Shown: positions 1 through 11,299, counted from the first letter of the stretch. The stretch: 64,000 nucleotides of DNA from Adenophora triphylla var. japonica (GCA_022495995.1 JAFEMH010000751.1:434001-498000); one strand, 5' to 3'. Numbers and translations are program-made. Notes: generated by a model not told the origin, from the letters alone.

Positions 1-9
1 CGGGGACAA
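1..9 (+). promoter_or_regulatory. 3' end of the primer binding site (Athila)
   Basis: The first bases cggggacaa fit the end of the Athila PBS. Only the tail is visible, so this is an inference from the family consensus. Confidence 0.5.
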
Positions 10-132
10 CGGTTTACTTTTTATTTATCTTTACTACATAATTTTTAGTTTTTATTTTATTTTTACTATTTTGCTTTCTCGTCCTATAATCTGTTGCGTT
101 TAATTTTTCTTCATGTGTTTTTCTTATAGTTT

Positions 133-1094
133 ATGAAACGGTCTCGGACATTCGTTGACAACTTTGATCCGGAACCCGAAAGAAGCTTTCACGAAAGATT
201 AAGAAGATTTAGAGAAACTTTGAAGAAACACATGGAGGGAGAACAACAGACACCCGCTAGGACCCTACGGGACTTTGTTAACCCAAGTACCCCGGGAACT
301 AGATCCCCTATTGTTGGCCGAATGCCGGAGCAGCAAACTTCGAGATAAAGCCGCAATTATTGCATATGGTTATGAATAACCAATACAGCGGCACTGCCTT
401 CGAAGATCCCCATCTACACATCCAAACATTCCTTGAATACTGTGATACTACACGTATTCAAAATGTTACGGTGGAAGCAATCCGGATGCGCGTTTTTCTT
501 TTCTCTCTTAAGGATAAGGCAAAACAATGGTTGAATTCGGTCCCCCAGAATTCATTAACAACGTGGGACCAAATTCAAGAAGCATTCCTTGGTCGATTTT
601 TCCCACCAAGCAAGATCGCCATACGAACAAAGATCACTAACTTCTGTCAAACAGATAGTGAGACTTTGTATGACGCATGGGAACGGTTCAAGGAACTTCT
701 CAGAATGTGCCCCCACCACGGGCTTGAAAAGTGGTTGATTGTTCACACCTTCTACAACGGTCTCATATTCAAAACAAGAGAGACCATTAATGCCGCTGCG
801 GGAGGAGCATTGATGAACAAAGGAGTCGATGAGGCATACGACCTTATCGAGAACATTGCATTGAACCATTACCAATGGTCAAACGAGAGGGAGCAGCAAC
901 AAGGTACGCCCGGTAAATATAATGTTGATGCAGTTACTCTTCTCTCCTCTAAAGTTGACATGCTTTTGAAAAAGTTTGAAAATCTTAATGTCAATCCCAT
1001 TGCTAGTGTGAATGTGTTATGCGAACTATGTGGGTCTAACTCACATAGTACGGATAATCACAGTTACTTGACGTTACTTCTAACGATCAAGTGA
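133..1094 (+). pseudogene. gag: Athila gag, N-terminal and central part, frameshifted
   Basis: Gag would form the capsid-like particle that packages element RNA in the cytoplasm. Residues from 133 (MKRSRTFVDNF...) form the Gag leader. A frameshift near 318-332 moves the frame to the segment ending at 1094. That segment holds the retrotransposon gag fold with the typical pattern KDKAKQWLNS, TWDQIQEAFLGRFFP and YDAWERFKELLRMCPHHGLE. A Cys-His cluster (CELCGSNSHSTDNHSY, about 1018-1065) is a degenerate zinc knuckle. A second frameshift near 1060-1095 links it to the next entry. Codon structure is otherwise well kept, so the breaks look recent. Confidence 0.8.
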
Positions 1095-2278
1095 ACTTCG
1101 TTAATTCTTTTGGGCAAAAAGGGGGGATGTATTCTAATACATACAATCCCGAATGGAGGAATCACCCCATTTTTTCCTATAAGAATAACAACGTTCTTAA
1201 CCCGCAACCATCTACACAACCCCCGGGATTTGCACCTAAGAATTTCAACAACAATGCAAGTACCTTCCCCCCTAAATCTAAATTGGATCTTATAATGGAT
1301 TTTGTAGTGGAAAATAAAAATTCCCAAGAAAAGATCAATAATGAATTTAGGGAATGTTTTAAACTGCTTAATGCTAGGTTTGATAACTTGGCAGCGCATA
1401 ATAAGATGCTAGAAACTCAACAAGCTCAACATGCTACCCCAATGAATAGACCACAAGGGAGTCTTCCCGATCAACCTCAAAGGCCAAATGAGCAAGTTAA
1501 TGTAGTAAAAACTAGGGATGAGCAAGAAAAGAAAATTGAATGCCCTAGAAATAATCATAGTCCAATCCCTCCGATAATTGAGACTAGTTTGGGGACAGAA
1601 TCCCCTAAAGAAAAAGGCAAGGATTATGATGAATTCCTTGATAACTTAGATGCCATTAATGTTAACATTCCTTATTTTAGGAAAAATGAAGACATGCCTT
1701 TAGCCGTTAAACCTTTGGAAAAATTAATTTTTGATAAAGAAAGGCTAGAAGAAATTGAGAATGTTATGCTAACGGAGGAGGTAAGCGCTGTTTTGCAAAA
1801 TAAAGACCCTCCGAAATTAAAGGATCCGGGTACATTCACCATTCCTTGTTGTGTTGGCAGAATAAACATAGATAACGCTGTCCTTGACTTAGGAGCAAGC
1901 ATTAGTATAATGCCATTATCGGTTAGCGAGAAGCTTGGTATAGGGGAACTCAAACCCACAACCATAACTCTCCAATTGGCAGACCGATCCGTTCAATACC
2001 CCGTTGGTATTATGGAAAACTTGCCTTGTCGAGTAGGGAACTTAATCATCCCTGTCGACTTTGTTATCTTGGATATGGCGGAAGACCATTATATTCCCGT
2101 CATTCTAGGAAGGCCATTTCTTGCCACTGCGGGGGCAATTATAGATGTGAAAAATGGCACTTTTTCCCTAAATATAGGGAAAGAAAGGGTCGAATTTAGT
2201 ATGCATAGGCCAGTTCTCGAAGACCCCTATCTAGAGGCCTATACTCCGAGTGAAGAAAATTGGACCCCAAATGAATAG
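1091..2278 (+). pseudogene. Athila gag C-terminus and aspartic protease
   Basis: This is the downstream half of the gag-pro frame (395 codons). It starts in the basic Asn/Pro-rich gag tail (YNPEWRNHP). It ends in a retropepsin domain with VLDLGASISIMP (active-site D-L-G form usual in Athila) at about 1880-1920, and the flap and C-terminal motif VILGRPFLATAGAIIDV at about 2100-2150. The protease would cut the Gag-Pol precursor. The frame closes with a short repeat, YTPSEENW, which recurs just after the stop at 2276-2278. The stop is therefore probably a mutation and not the native end. Confidence 0.8.
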
Positions 2279-2700
2279 ACCTACACCCCTAGCGAAGAAA
2301 ATTGGATTCCAAGTGAAGAAGATTTAATGGGTGAGGAACCAAAATCAAAGGAAGGAATAAAAAATGATCCCATAAATGTTGAACCTTTGATTTGCAATGA
2401 TGTTATAGATATTTTTGCATGTCCCAAAGCTAACAATGCAGTGAAAAAGTCAAAAAGAACAAAGACGGAGGTCACTTCGAATTTCCGAAAATGAAAAGAC
2501 TATAGGTCGCTTGTTCTACCCAAGAAATCGGGATGGAAGAAATGTCTACCGCAGAAGATACTTATTACCCCGGAGGGATTGCAATGGCAAGTTTTCAATG
2601 ACAAAAGGCCAACCAAGTATCACGCATCTCCTACTACCGGGAAGGGGTCAAGCTAAGGACCTAAAACAAGCATCATCGGGATGGTAACCGATGGATTATT
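2279..2700 (+). other. Fused remnant: post-protease spacer joined to post-integrase tail
   Basis: After the stop the frame stays partly readable (TYTPSEENW, then an acidic/Lys-rich stretch to about 2494). The sequence then resembles the block that follows integrase in Athila elements (gggtcaagctaaggac... at about 2643). Nothing in between resembles RT, RNase H or integrase. About 3 kb of pol that an autonomous Athila would carry is missing. Confidence 0.6.
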
Positions 2701-2826
2701 TTTACTTTATTTTTTCTTTTATTTTAGTTTTTATTATTATTATTGTACTAACTTTATTTTGTAGGTATATAAAAAAGGGGAGAAAAAGAAAAAAAAAAGA
2801 GATTTAAAAATGGTGAAATTTGGTTC

Positions 2827-3051
2827 GCACGGCCGTGCAGCTCTTTTTGGAGCGGCCGTACAGTTCATATCGAGTTGGAACGGGTTGACTCAGTAAAAGG
2901 ACACGGCCGTGCAAATTCCTTGACACGGCCGTGCAAGACGTCTGGGGAGTTGCGTCGATTCCAGTCAAAGGACGCACCTTTCCCCTCCCCCCTCATTTAC
3001 TTCATCTTCAACCTCTCTCCATCAAAACCTCCGCCCCACCCACTTTAAATA
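2827..3051 (+). promoter_or_regulatory. Putative internal promoter: palindrome cluster and TATA-like box
   Basis: The perfect 12-bp palindrome GCACGGCCGTGC lies at 2827-2838. Variants follow at 2851-2861, 2901-2913 and 2922-2935. A TTTAAATA box follows at 3044-3051, about 300 bp before the ATG at 3358. The same motif stands upstream of the TATA box in this element's LTR (6321-6536), so the accessory ORF probably has its own promoter built like the LTR promoter. Confidence 0.5.
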
Positions 3052-3357
3052 CCCACTCCTCCACCATTTCTACTCACAATTCAACCCTCAATCCTCCCCA
3101 AATCCTCCACTCAATCATTTCTTTCCCACCAAAAATCAGTCCAAAAACCCTCCTAAAACCCCAATTCCGAAAATACCAAAACCCTTCACCCATTTCATAA
3201 AATTCGAAGGGATTACTCCAAATTAAGGTGCAAGGAGGAAGCTTTTTGGTGTCTAGTGGCTGTTCATCGAAGATTACAAGCTTTTCAAGCTCAGATTCGG
3301 GTAATCTACTTTCTTCTTCCTTTAGCTAAGTTTTTTGGTTATTTCTAAAAATTTTCA

Positions 3358-4671
3358 ATGGAGAGAGGGAAGGGAAAAGGAAAGGCTACTGAAAGAGGTT
3401 CGAAAAGGTCCCGAAAGGAACCATCTCCTACCCCTAATCTAAACCCAACACTCAATGATTTGGGTATTGAGTTTAGAGAGCCTTCCGAAGTGGCTAGATT
3501 CACCGCCCTTCGTCAAAGAAGGATGAGGCCAACCCAATTCCCAGATATTGATGCCCTCAAAGCCTTAGGTATCTATTCAAATGTGAAGAGGTTTCACTTG
3601 GGATTTGGTTGTGGTGGTTTTCTTGAGTTGCATGCAAAGACTTATGAAAGGATCACCTTAGAATTCTTGTGCACTATGAGGAAGGAGTTTACTACGGAAA
3701 TTTGTGGAGATACGGGGGAGCCATACCAATTGATACACTTATATTTTAGGCTTGGTGGAGAGGAGTTTCACCTCACCTCTTTTGACATTAACAGAATTTT
3801 GAGTTGGCCTGCCTACACAAATTTTGAAACTGATTTTCCCATAGAGTTTAGGGAGAATGTGTTTTGGGAGCAAATAACTGGAATTCCATACTTCAAATCT
3901 AGAACCGCAAAAGCCTCATCTATTATCCATCCCGTTCTTTGGATTATGCACAGATTCTACGCATGCACTGTTTTTGCTAGGGAAGATAAGGGCACGGTGA
4001 ATAAGAAGGAATTGTTTTTATTATGGTGTTTGGTGAGGGCTCATAGGAGGGTGAATTTGATCCATTTCTTGATCGAGTTATTCAGTGATATCGTCTCTCC
4101 AACTTTCAATGGGGAGATTCACATTGGAGGTATAATCACTTTGTTTGGTCTCCATTTTCGGCGGGCAATGCCCGACACTGAGATTGCGGTTTCGGGTTCA
4201 ACAAAGTTGGATATTCCAACTTTGCGAAATATGCAAATGATCACTGATAGAGGACGTGGAGAATACAATTGGTTGGTAGGGCCGGGTAAGACGCCCTACA
4301 TTGTTTTGCCTAGTCCCATCCTCCCCAAAGCTCTAACTTACCAACATCAAACATGGATATTTCCAAATTCCATGAACTATGGGGAGGGCCAATCAAGTCA
4401 AGCAAATCAAGAGGAAGAAGAAGGAGAAGAAGGAGAGCAACATCAACCCAACCACCCCCCTTTGCCACCGGATTTTAATGATAAATTTGACCGGATCGAG
4501 CTTCAAAACAATCAAATAATGACTCGGTTTGACACTTTCAACAATGAATTTCATTATTTCCGAAATGATATACAAAATCGTGTGGGGACAATTCAAAGGC
4601 AAGTGAACACCATCTTCAACTACGGGGTCAACAATTGGGATGATTTTCCACAGCCACCTTCCTACCCGTGA
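3358..4671 (+). CDS. Athila accessory ORF (retrotransposon ORF-1 / plant transposon protein type)
   Basis: This is an intact 437-codon ORF, the only undamaged long frame of the element. The N-terminus is Lys/Arg/Gly-rich (MERGKGKGKATERGSKRSR) and looks like a nuclear localisation or RNA-binding tail. The middle (about residues 35-330) matches my memory of the Athila ORF-1 / putative plant transposon protein families, with patterns such as YSNVKRFHLGFGCGGFLELH and GEEFHLTSFDINRILSWP. Next comes a Glu/Gln-rich linker (about 345-375), and then a C-terminal helix likely to form a coiled coil (FDRIELQNNQIMTRFDTFNNEF). I see no signal peptide or strong membrane segment, so an envelope role is not supported. 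Its function is unknown. It stands behind the internal promoter at 2827-3051. Confidence 0.75.
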   Translation: MERGKGKGKATERGSKRSRKEPSPTPNLNPTLNDLGIEFREPSEVARFTALRQRRMRPTQFPDIDALKALGIYSNVKRFHLGFGCGGFLELHAKTYERITLEFLCTMRKEFTTEICGDTGEPYQLIHLYFRLGGEEFHLTSFDINRILSWPAYTNFETDFPIEFRENVFWEQITGIPYFKSRTAKASSIIHPVLWIMHRFYACTVFAREDKGTVNKKELFLLWCLVRAHRRVNLIHFLIELFSDIVSPTFNGEIHIGGIITLFGLHFRRAMPDTEIAVSGSTKLDIPTLRNMQMITDRGRGEYNWLVGPGKTPYIVLPSPILPKALTYQHQTWIFPNSMNYGEGQSSQANQEEEEGEEGEQHQPNHPPLPPDFNDKFDRIELQNNQIMTRFDTFNNEFHYFRNDIQNRVGTIQRQVNTIFNYGVNNWDDFPQPPSYP

Positions 4672-6062
4672 ACCATTTTAGTACGTTTTTCTCTTTACCC
4701 TCCCTAGATTTGGCATTGTTCCTTGAAACATTGAGGACAATGTTCATTTCAAGTGTGGGGGGGTATATCTATCCTTTTATTTTTCGCTTTCTAGTTTTAA
4801 AATTTTACTTGCTTTCTAGGTTAGATTTAATCGCTTTCTAGTGTAACTTTTTTCTGTTTTAACTTAGTTGCATTTTTCATTTTTATGCATGTATAATAGT
4901 ATAAAAAAAAATAATAATAAATCCCTATGATGATCAAAAATTATTATCATTATGCTTGCCATTTGCCCTAGTATAAATGCCTATTTATCTTTCCTCTCAT
5001 ATTTTCTATACACTTAGAAATCTATAAAAAGGAAAAGTATAAGGGATACTTTTAGGAAATAATTGAAAGCCTCATAAGTTGGTATAGCACAATATAGAGT
5101 CTCATCAAGGAAAATGCATTTGATTAGAAGGAATTCTTTTTATGCTTGGTCATTTATGCAAATATTGAAAATATTTCTTTAAGATTGTAAATTCTTTATC
5201 TTTATTAGATATTTATTCCCTTTTTAGAAGCACCTTTTTGTTTGCATCCCTTGAATCACACCCTTTCATCAAAAATTCCATCCTTCCATTTTTCAAATCA
5301 AGTCAAAGTAAAACACTTCTATCTTATTGCTAAAAAGGGTGACATTTGTCACCAATCCTTAAAAGCAAAAAGAAACCTATTACCTCCTAAGTAACTCGGG
5401 GCACGGCGTTCGCTGCGACGATGTTTCCTTGCCAAATGGAAGTAATATCCAAAAGTATTCTTGATCTAAGTATTAGGAACATGGGGTTCGCGACCACAAT
5501 GTCTCCTACTTGAAAGGATCAAAAATAACTTAGGTCTTTTGCAAAAATATAACACGTGCAAAAATAAGATAAATTTGTTTGACTTTGATGAGATTTTTCC
5601 ACTATCATCATCCATTTTTCACCCTTGTGATTCAAGAATGTAGTACAATTCTTCGGAACTTCTAATTTGTGAATAAATGTTTATACCTTCCCTTGTACAT
5701 TTTAAAGAAATAAATTCATCTTTTCTCAAAAATCACTCTAAAAAAGTGACAGCTTTTTTTACCAAGAAATAAATCTAAAATGTTTCCTTCTAGCATGCTT
5801 TACTTGGTCAAAATTCTATATATGCTATATTAGGTTATTGTCTTGCATTTTATCTCTTTAAAAATATCCCTAAAATATTTCTTCCTAGATAAATTTTTAA
5901 AGGTATTCAAAATATGATTAGAAAGATAAAGGCATTATCTAAAGAGGCAATTTAAGGGCTTGCTACTTTATTTCTGAGGGATCAATCTTGTTTTTTCTCC
6001 CTCTCCGCATTTTCATTCTAAGTTTGCTTGGGGACAAGCAAAAGCTAAAGTGTGGGGGAGTT
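4672..6062 (+). other. Athila 3' untranslated region with polypurine tracts
   Basis: No coding sequence is seen in this AT-rich 1.4 kb stretch. A PPT-like run (agtgtgggggggt) lies at about 4754 and the true polypurine tract agtgtgggggag at 6049-6060, directly before the LTR. Two similar blocks near 5397-5440 and 5475-5510 (a c/ggg-ttcgc... core, then tgtytcctyc) look like a degenerate duplication. Confidence 0.6.
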
Positions 6063-7622
6063 TGATAAGTGACTATTATATAGTCAATTATCCTAGTTTT
6101 TATATACTTTTACATAAATAAATCATCACTTTTCATTTAGTTTTTAGTACTTTTTACTTACTTTTGCTATTTTATTAGATTTTACGTTTTTGGTATGTTT
6201 TATACATTTTTAGACAGGTTTTAGGGTCATTTTATATCTAAAGGATACTTGGGCTAATTGGTCCGAAAGGATGGATGAACACCAAGCAAGATAAACACGC
6301 AAAGCTGAAAACCAGTGGGAGCGGCCGTGCAGAAAAAGTGGGAGCGGCCGTACATCATAGGCCATGGCCGGCCATCTTGGCCCAGGGAGTGGCCGAGCAC
6401 TGAAGAGCCCTGGCCGTGCCAACCCCTGAGCGGCCGTGCAGCTATATTGGGAGCGGCCGTGCAAGTCTCCAAGTTCAAATTCAAAACTGGCGCCAAAGAG
6501 GACACGGCCGTGCAAAATCCTTGACACGGTCGTGCAAGTCGTGACTGCAGATGTAAAGGCACCTTTTGATGGCACCCAATTGAAGAGTCTCCTCCCATTT
6601 ATAAATAGGACCCTTGTAATCAGTCTTAGATACGAATTCTTAGAGAGAAATCACTGATATTATATAGATAGAAAGTACAAACATTTGTGACAACAATTTT
6701 CCAAAGCAATTTGAAGATCAAAGTCATTGTTTTGTTCTTGGAGTTACTTTGGAGGAAAAGAAATAAAAGTGAAGCATTATTCTCAGCACTTGCCCTCTAC
6801 TTTCATAAGTATCTCTTACTCAACTTTTTATTATTGCTTATACTTTTAATGGCTTGTGAGTAATCCCCCATATTCTTGGGGTTGGAAACTCAAAAGCATA
6901 CTTATTCATCATATAAAAATGTTAAGTCTTGTCTTCTTCCTTCATCTAAACAATTTCTTTATATTATTCTCTAAATGCCTTACATTTTGGAGATGTCCAA
7001 TTTGTATGATTCAATCTATTGAGAGAAGTACCTAGCGGAGAATCTCGATTGACGGAACAATATAAAGAAACTAGGTTTCATTGATCACGAGAGTAGTTCA
7101 AAGGCCTAGGGATGTTCCTTTAATGGAAAGTATGTTGACTCTCGTCCTTAATGGATTCTTACTAATTATGGTCAGCTAGAGATAAGCCGGAACGCCCGTT
7201 TGTGACAGGGCGGGAATAACGTAAACGGAAATCTCAAACAGTTAGGACATAATTAGTGAAGAATACAAATGCTATTGTCTTAGCCCGAAGTAGCGTAGGC
7301 TTAACATACCATCCTTGCTTTTTATGAAAACCTTTTATCTCTAAGACAATGACGATTTGATGAATAAGATTATGTGTATGATTTCCAATCCCAAGAATGC
7401 TTCGTTTTATAAGAATTTAATCTAAGTATTTTCTGTTTATGTTCTCTCTATCCTTCTAGAAACAAATTTTATCTTCCCCCAATCTTTTCTATTAATTTCT
7501 AAAGACAAAAATACTCCCTAGTAAACCCTGTCTCTGTGGGATCGACCCGTACTTGCACCCGCTATATTACAATAGCCCGTGCGCTTGCGGAATTAAATAA
7601 ACCGTTAGGTTTCGACCGAATA
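6063..7622 (+). repeat. Athila 3' LTR
   Basis: The LTR begins TGATAAGTGACT right after the polypurine tract and is about 1.56 kb long. It contains the palindrome cluster 6321-6536 and a TATA box, then R/U5 sequence ending with the gggatcgacccgtacttgc block that usually lies near Athila LTR ends. The exact last base is uncertain by a few bases because the flanking W sequence starts at about 7623. Confidence 0.75.
6321..6607 (+). promoter_or_regulatory. Athila LTR promoter: GCGGCCGTGC palindrome cluster and TATA box
   Basis: Copies of the motif (G/C)ACGGCCGTGCA or GCGGCCGTGCA lie at 6321, 6341, 6428, 6451, 6501 and 6522, with weaker forms between 6361 and 6420. A clear TATAAATA box is at 6600-6607. 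Spacers between motifs are unrelated to one another, so the motif itself seems to be under selection. Confidence 0.65.
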
Positions 7623-7623
7623 G

Positions 7624-8480
7624 CTATTCTCACGTGGGAAGAAACACAGGCGCTAACTCTCGACGTAGGCTCTACTGCAAGAAAGTTGATCTGGGCTAAA
7701 AGTGGAGGAAAATTATCAAACCATGAATATCGCCTAACCCAACTCCAGAATTCCCTGAGCATGCTCAGCAAGAAGGAACGAAGTGCGGTATACCGTGAAG
7801 AGATCAAGGAGACAGTTCGCTTGAACCAAGAACTCTCTAACCTCCCTCGGAGGGTTAGCAATGCACAGTTCAGCTCTGGCAACCACTGTTGCGCATTGAC
7901 ATTCGAACAGGTGCGACAAACCATAAACTCCCTCCCCACGGAGGCACCCAAGCCAGTATCCTGGGACAGAATCCGGAAAGCTACCGAAGCTCCCAGGAAT
8001 GCATCTACAATCAACGAATTGAGGGAAGACATATAGCCCTATGCTTCGAGGAATCCTCCTCTGACTATGGCACAGCTCAGAGCAACCTGTTCAGAAGGGA
8101 CCAAACCTGATGTCAGCGTCCTGACCCGATCGGGTCAAATCCATGCATTACCACCTAAGGCCACTAAAAAGCCAACGGAGCCAGAACCGCAACCAGACCT
8201 GCCCGAAGACACAAGTTCCATGAAAGAGGACCCGATCCTCACTCAGCTCAAGCAGACCCAGGCGAACATTTCCCTTTGGTCCCTGCTCACATACTCATAT
8301 CCTCACAAGCTCAAGCTAGAGGAAAGTCTGGCCCGCACCATGGTCCCCGTGGATGCAACCCCAGACGAAGTAATTCAGATGATCGGCAACATCCACTCTG
8401 GCAACATCATCACCTTCACAGATTTGGACCTGCCAAAATTTGGGGCTGATCACAATGAGCCGCTATACATCACAGTCTAG
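7624..8480 (+). pseudogene. W polyprotein: region before protease
   Basis: The sequence is homologous to Y at 36794-37520 (LTWEETQALTLDVGSTARKLIW, then LTQLKQTQANISLWSLLT). A TAG at 8034-8036 interrupts the frame and a second TAG lies at 8478-8480. W keeps 114 bp (8034-8147) that Y has lost in frame. The segment DEVIQMIGNIH...FTDLDLP leads into the protease, as in many Tat elements. Its function is unknown; it belongs to the Gag-Pro precursor. Confidence 0.7.
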
Positions 8481-9372
8481 CTGGACGAGCGTCGCCTTCC
8501 CCGCTTGTTGGTAGACGGAGGTTCCGGAATGAATGTCTTGCCCGCCAAGATGATGGACCTGCTTGACATCAAGCTCACAGATATGAAGCCTTCAGTCCAT
8601 ACTGTCAAGGCCTATGAATCCACTTCCCATACAGTTCTCGAGGTTGCTACTCTAAATATCTAGTTTGGCAAGCGGATGATCCCCACCGAATTCCAAGTGT
8701 TGGACATTCCCATCACTTTCACAGCCATCCTAGGGCGACCTTGGCTGCATCAAATAAATAGTGTGGCATCCACCCTTCACCAGTGTATCAAGTTCATGCA
8801 AGGCAACCAGCACCAACGACATTCCAGTGTTAGAAATCAAGCATGATGACGATATGGCATTAGCTGGATTCACCTTGGAAACCTCCAAGATCCAAATATG
8901 CAACATGGACCTTCCACTGTTTCAAGACAAAATCCCTCCCGCCAAGAAGATGATAAAACTCATGAACTTCATCCCAGGACTGGGGTTGGCAAAAGGTTAC
9001 AAGGCCAACACCAAGTCATCGAATTCAAGGACCACACTACAGTCCAGGGGCTCGGTTATGTGCCAACACCAGCTGATATCAGAGAAAACAAAAGGCTCGC
9101 CCACACCAAGGCCGCAGCCCGCAAAAGGGGAACCTCCAACGGCACACCCAACCTCCAACCTTACAGTTTTGAGCTCGCTTATTACTTTAACTAGGGAACT
9201 GACAGCAGAACTGAGGGGACCGACAGAGGAACCGACAGCAGAACTGAGGGGACCGACAGCAGAACCAACAACAGAACTGAGGGGACCGAAAGTGGAACTG
9301 ATGAAGATGAGAAAGAAGCAGGAAAAGTCAGCACAGAGACTGCAGAAAGGATGGAAAAGCTAGCACGGGACC
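8481..9372 (+). pseudogene. W aspartic protease and G-patch-like segment
   Basis: In the same frame as the previous entry the active-site block LLVDGGSGMNVLPAKMMDLL follows (D codon near 8514). The C-terminal protease motif ILGRPWLHQIN is at about 8730-8760. A TAG replaces a Trp codon near 8661. After a deletion of about 45 bp relative to Y, a segment with MNFIPGLGLAKG resembles a G-patch (about 8958-9000). The coding minisatellite at 9194-9298 follows. Confidence 0.7.
9194..9298 (+). repeat. 33-bp coding minisatellite (W)
   Basis: About three degenerate units of ggaaccgacagcagaactga... encode Thr/Asp/Ser/Arg/Glu-rich repeats. The same array in Y (38294-38428) has four regular 33-bp units. 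Confidence 0.75.
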
Positions 9373-10835
9373 TCAAGCGTTTCAGAGGACTCAAGGCTAA
9401 TCCGATAAGGGGAGCGTTCCTCGACATCACAACTCTACCTGGACCAATTGCCACCATAGTCCAGCACGAGTACGCATTCAAAGGAATCCCATACATGGAA
9501 GAGCAACTCGAGACACTCTTCACGGGAAACAGACTGTTCGGGTCAGCCGCCGAGGCCACATTCGAGACAGTAACTCCAAAGCAGAAGGAACCAGAATTCA
9601 TAGAAGAGCTCTCAGTGGGTAACATTCACCGGACCAAGGGCAAGCCAGACAGAAATGGAAGACAAGCTGCGCCTGCACCCACATCTCCCTAAACCCGGTC
9701 TCAAGCCCTCTAAGTCAGTCCTTGTTAAAGTCCAGTCCTCTGAGTCGTCCAACGGCCTTACGCCGGAAGACTATGATAATGTGGCCAACAATGTATTTCC
9801 GTTCGCATTTAATGAAAATTTGACCTTTTGAAGTATCCCCTCATTGCCACTTTAGCAACTGATAAGTTAACAAACAACTTAAAAGACGTTAATAATGACT
9901 CACTTGATAAAGAAGCAGACACATTAAATGAACAATACATTAAAGAAGTTCTCAAGTATGTAGTAGACCAAGAGGACAATCGGGCCAAAGCTGCCGAAGA
10001 GGTTATGACTAAAGTGAACCTGGGGTCAGTGCAAGAGCCTAAAGAGACACAAGTGGGCAGTTTCTTCGCCGATGCAGAAAATGAAGACATGATAAATCTC
10101 CTCAAGGAGTATGTTGACGTGTTCGCCTGGTCATACCACGACATGCCAGGACTCGATCCCTCAATCGTGGAGCACAGAATTCCCCTGGATCCAGAATCCA
10201 AGCCTATCAAGCAGAAATTGCGCAAGATCAAGCCAGAGTGGTCCTTGCAAGAGAAAGAAGAAATTGAGAAAATGGTTCGCGTCGGCTTTATCAGAGTAAT
10301 TGAGTACCCGACCTGGCTCTCCAACATCGTGAAAGTCACCAAGGCCAATGGAAAGGTCAGATGCTGTGTGGATTTCTGAGATCTCAATAAGGCCAGCCCT
10401 AAAGATGATATCCCACTGCCCAACATCGACATGCTGGTCGACACCACGGAAAATTTTGAGGTAAAGTCCTTCGTGGATGGGTTTGATGGATACAATCAGA
10501 TCAAAATGTCCAAGGAAGATCAAGCCAAGACTGCTTTCACCACTCCATGGGGGACATAGTGCTACACGGTCATGCCGTTCGGTTTGAAGAACGCTGGGGT
10601 TACTTACCAGCGGGCTGCAACAGCCCTCTTCCTTGACATTATTCACAAGGAAATCGAAGTATACGTCGACGACATGATCATCCACTCCAGAGGATCAGAC
10701 ATGCAGCACATGACATATCTTAGAAAGTTCTTCAACAGACTCAGAAAGCACTCCATGAGATTTAACACTGCAAAGTGCACCTTCGGCGTCAAGCGAGGCA
10801 AAGTACTAGGGTACAAGGTTACAGAAAGAGTTATC
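9373..10835 (+). pseudogene. W linker and reverse transcriptase fragment
   Basis: The linker contains LARDLKRFRGLKANPIRGAF and then SLDKEADTLNEQYIKEV. RT follows, with EEIEKMVRVGFIRVIEYPTWLSN at about 10255, MPFGLKNAGVTYQRA at about 10572 and the catalytic YVDDM at about 10660-10675. RT is a single frame with only two stops: TGA at 10377-10379, where the family has Arg (a CGA to TGA change), and TAG at 10557-10559, where Y has Tyr. It ends at the X insertion, so the connection domain and RNase H are missing. Confidence 0.8.
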
Positions 10836-11053
10836 TTTAAGTACCTAAATCTAGCTCATGCCTTCCGATTAAGTTTCCCGGCAATTTCCCGGACTTTCCT
10901 AAAGTTCAGGGGCAATTTGGGAACTTTCCCAAACCTTTCGAGGGGTGAAGGACTTGTTAGGAATTAAAATTCCACGTATTCCCTTGCTTGAAAGAGCTTC
11001 TAGAATGCCACCTTGCATGATTCTAGAATCAGGCTGAGTCACTAATGGATAAG

Positions 11054-11125
11054 ACCGCACGGCTTCATTTGCCAAGGGTTACAGCCGCACGGCTTCATTA
11101 GGAAGCACAAATCTTCCTATAAATA
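11054..11125 (+). promoter_or_regulatory. X LTR promoter: paired CCGCACGGCTTCAT motifs and TATA box
   Basis: Two copies of CCGCACGGCTTCATT (from 11055 and 11085, about 30 bp apart) precede TATAAATA at 11118-11125. The box is 282 bp from the LTR start, against about 302 bp in M. A perfect GCCGTACGGC version lies in the leader at 21228-21239. Confidence 0.65.
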
Positions 11126-11299
11126 GAGGCCTCCTCTATTCATTTTGATATACAATTTTTGCACTGTTACTCTGCCAAAATAGAGCCACGAGTTTCCAGA
11201 AAGCTGAAACCTCTCAAAATCACCTCCCTCCTCTCCAAAATCCCTCAAAAGTTACTCCTTCCTTAGGAAAGCTTCAAGGGAGATAGAGGAACACCACCA

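Larger units (their letters stand above)
1..7622 (+). mobile_element. Athila-type Ty3/gypsy element, non-autonomous, 5' LTR outside window
   Basis: The window opens on cggggacaacgg, which matches the tail of the Asp-tRNA type primer binding site usual in Athila elements (tggcgccgttgccgggga), so the 5' LTR should lie just upstream. Internal order is gag, aspartic protease, a short post-integrase remnant, a promoter-like stretch, one large accessory ORF, a long noncoding tail, the polypurine tract and a 3' LTR. RT, RNase H and integrase are absent. The right end is set where sequence homologous to Y (from 36794) begins at about 7624. That makes this element an insertion into W; the matching target duplication would lie outside the window. 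Confidence 0.85.
7623..10835 (+). mobile_element. W: truncated Tat-type Ty3/gypsy element
   Basis: The fragment is collinear with Y at 36794-40120: gag-pro linker, protease, G-patch-like segment, 11-aa repeats, then RT. Its left end is cut by the Athila insertion. Its right end stops inside RT at gagttatc (10828-10835), exactly where X's LTR starts. The rest of W should lie upstream of the window and beyond X. Confidence 0.8.

Noticed and set aside
3358..4671. Envelope gene in the Athila element
   Set aside because: There is no signal peptide or hydrophobic membrane segment, and the sequence fits the soluble ORF-1 / plant transposon protein type.
6210..6598. Overlapping minus-strand ORFs over the Athila palindrome cluster
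   Set aside because: They are produced by the GC-rich repeated motifs. Their repeated CTAA/HGRS-type residues reflect the motif and not a protein.
9191..9625. 144-codon minus-strand ORF rich in Ser/Val/Leu
   Set aside because: It is the reverse reading of the W minisatellite and linker.
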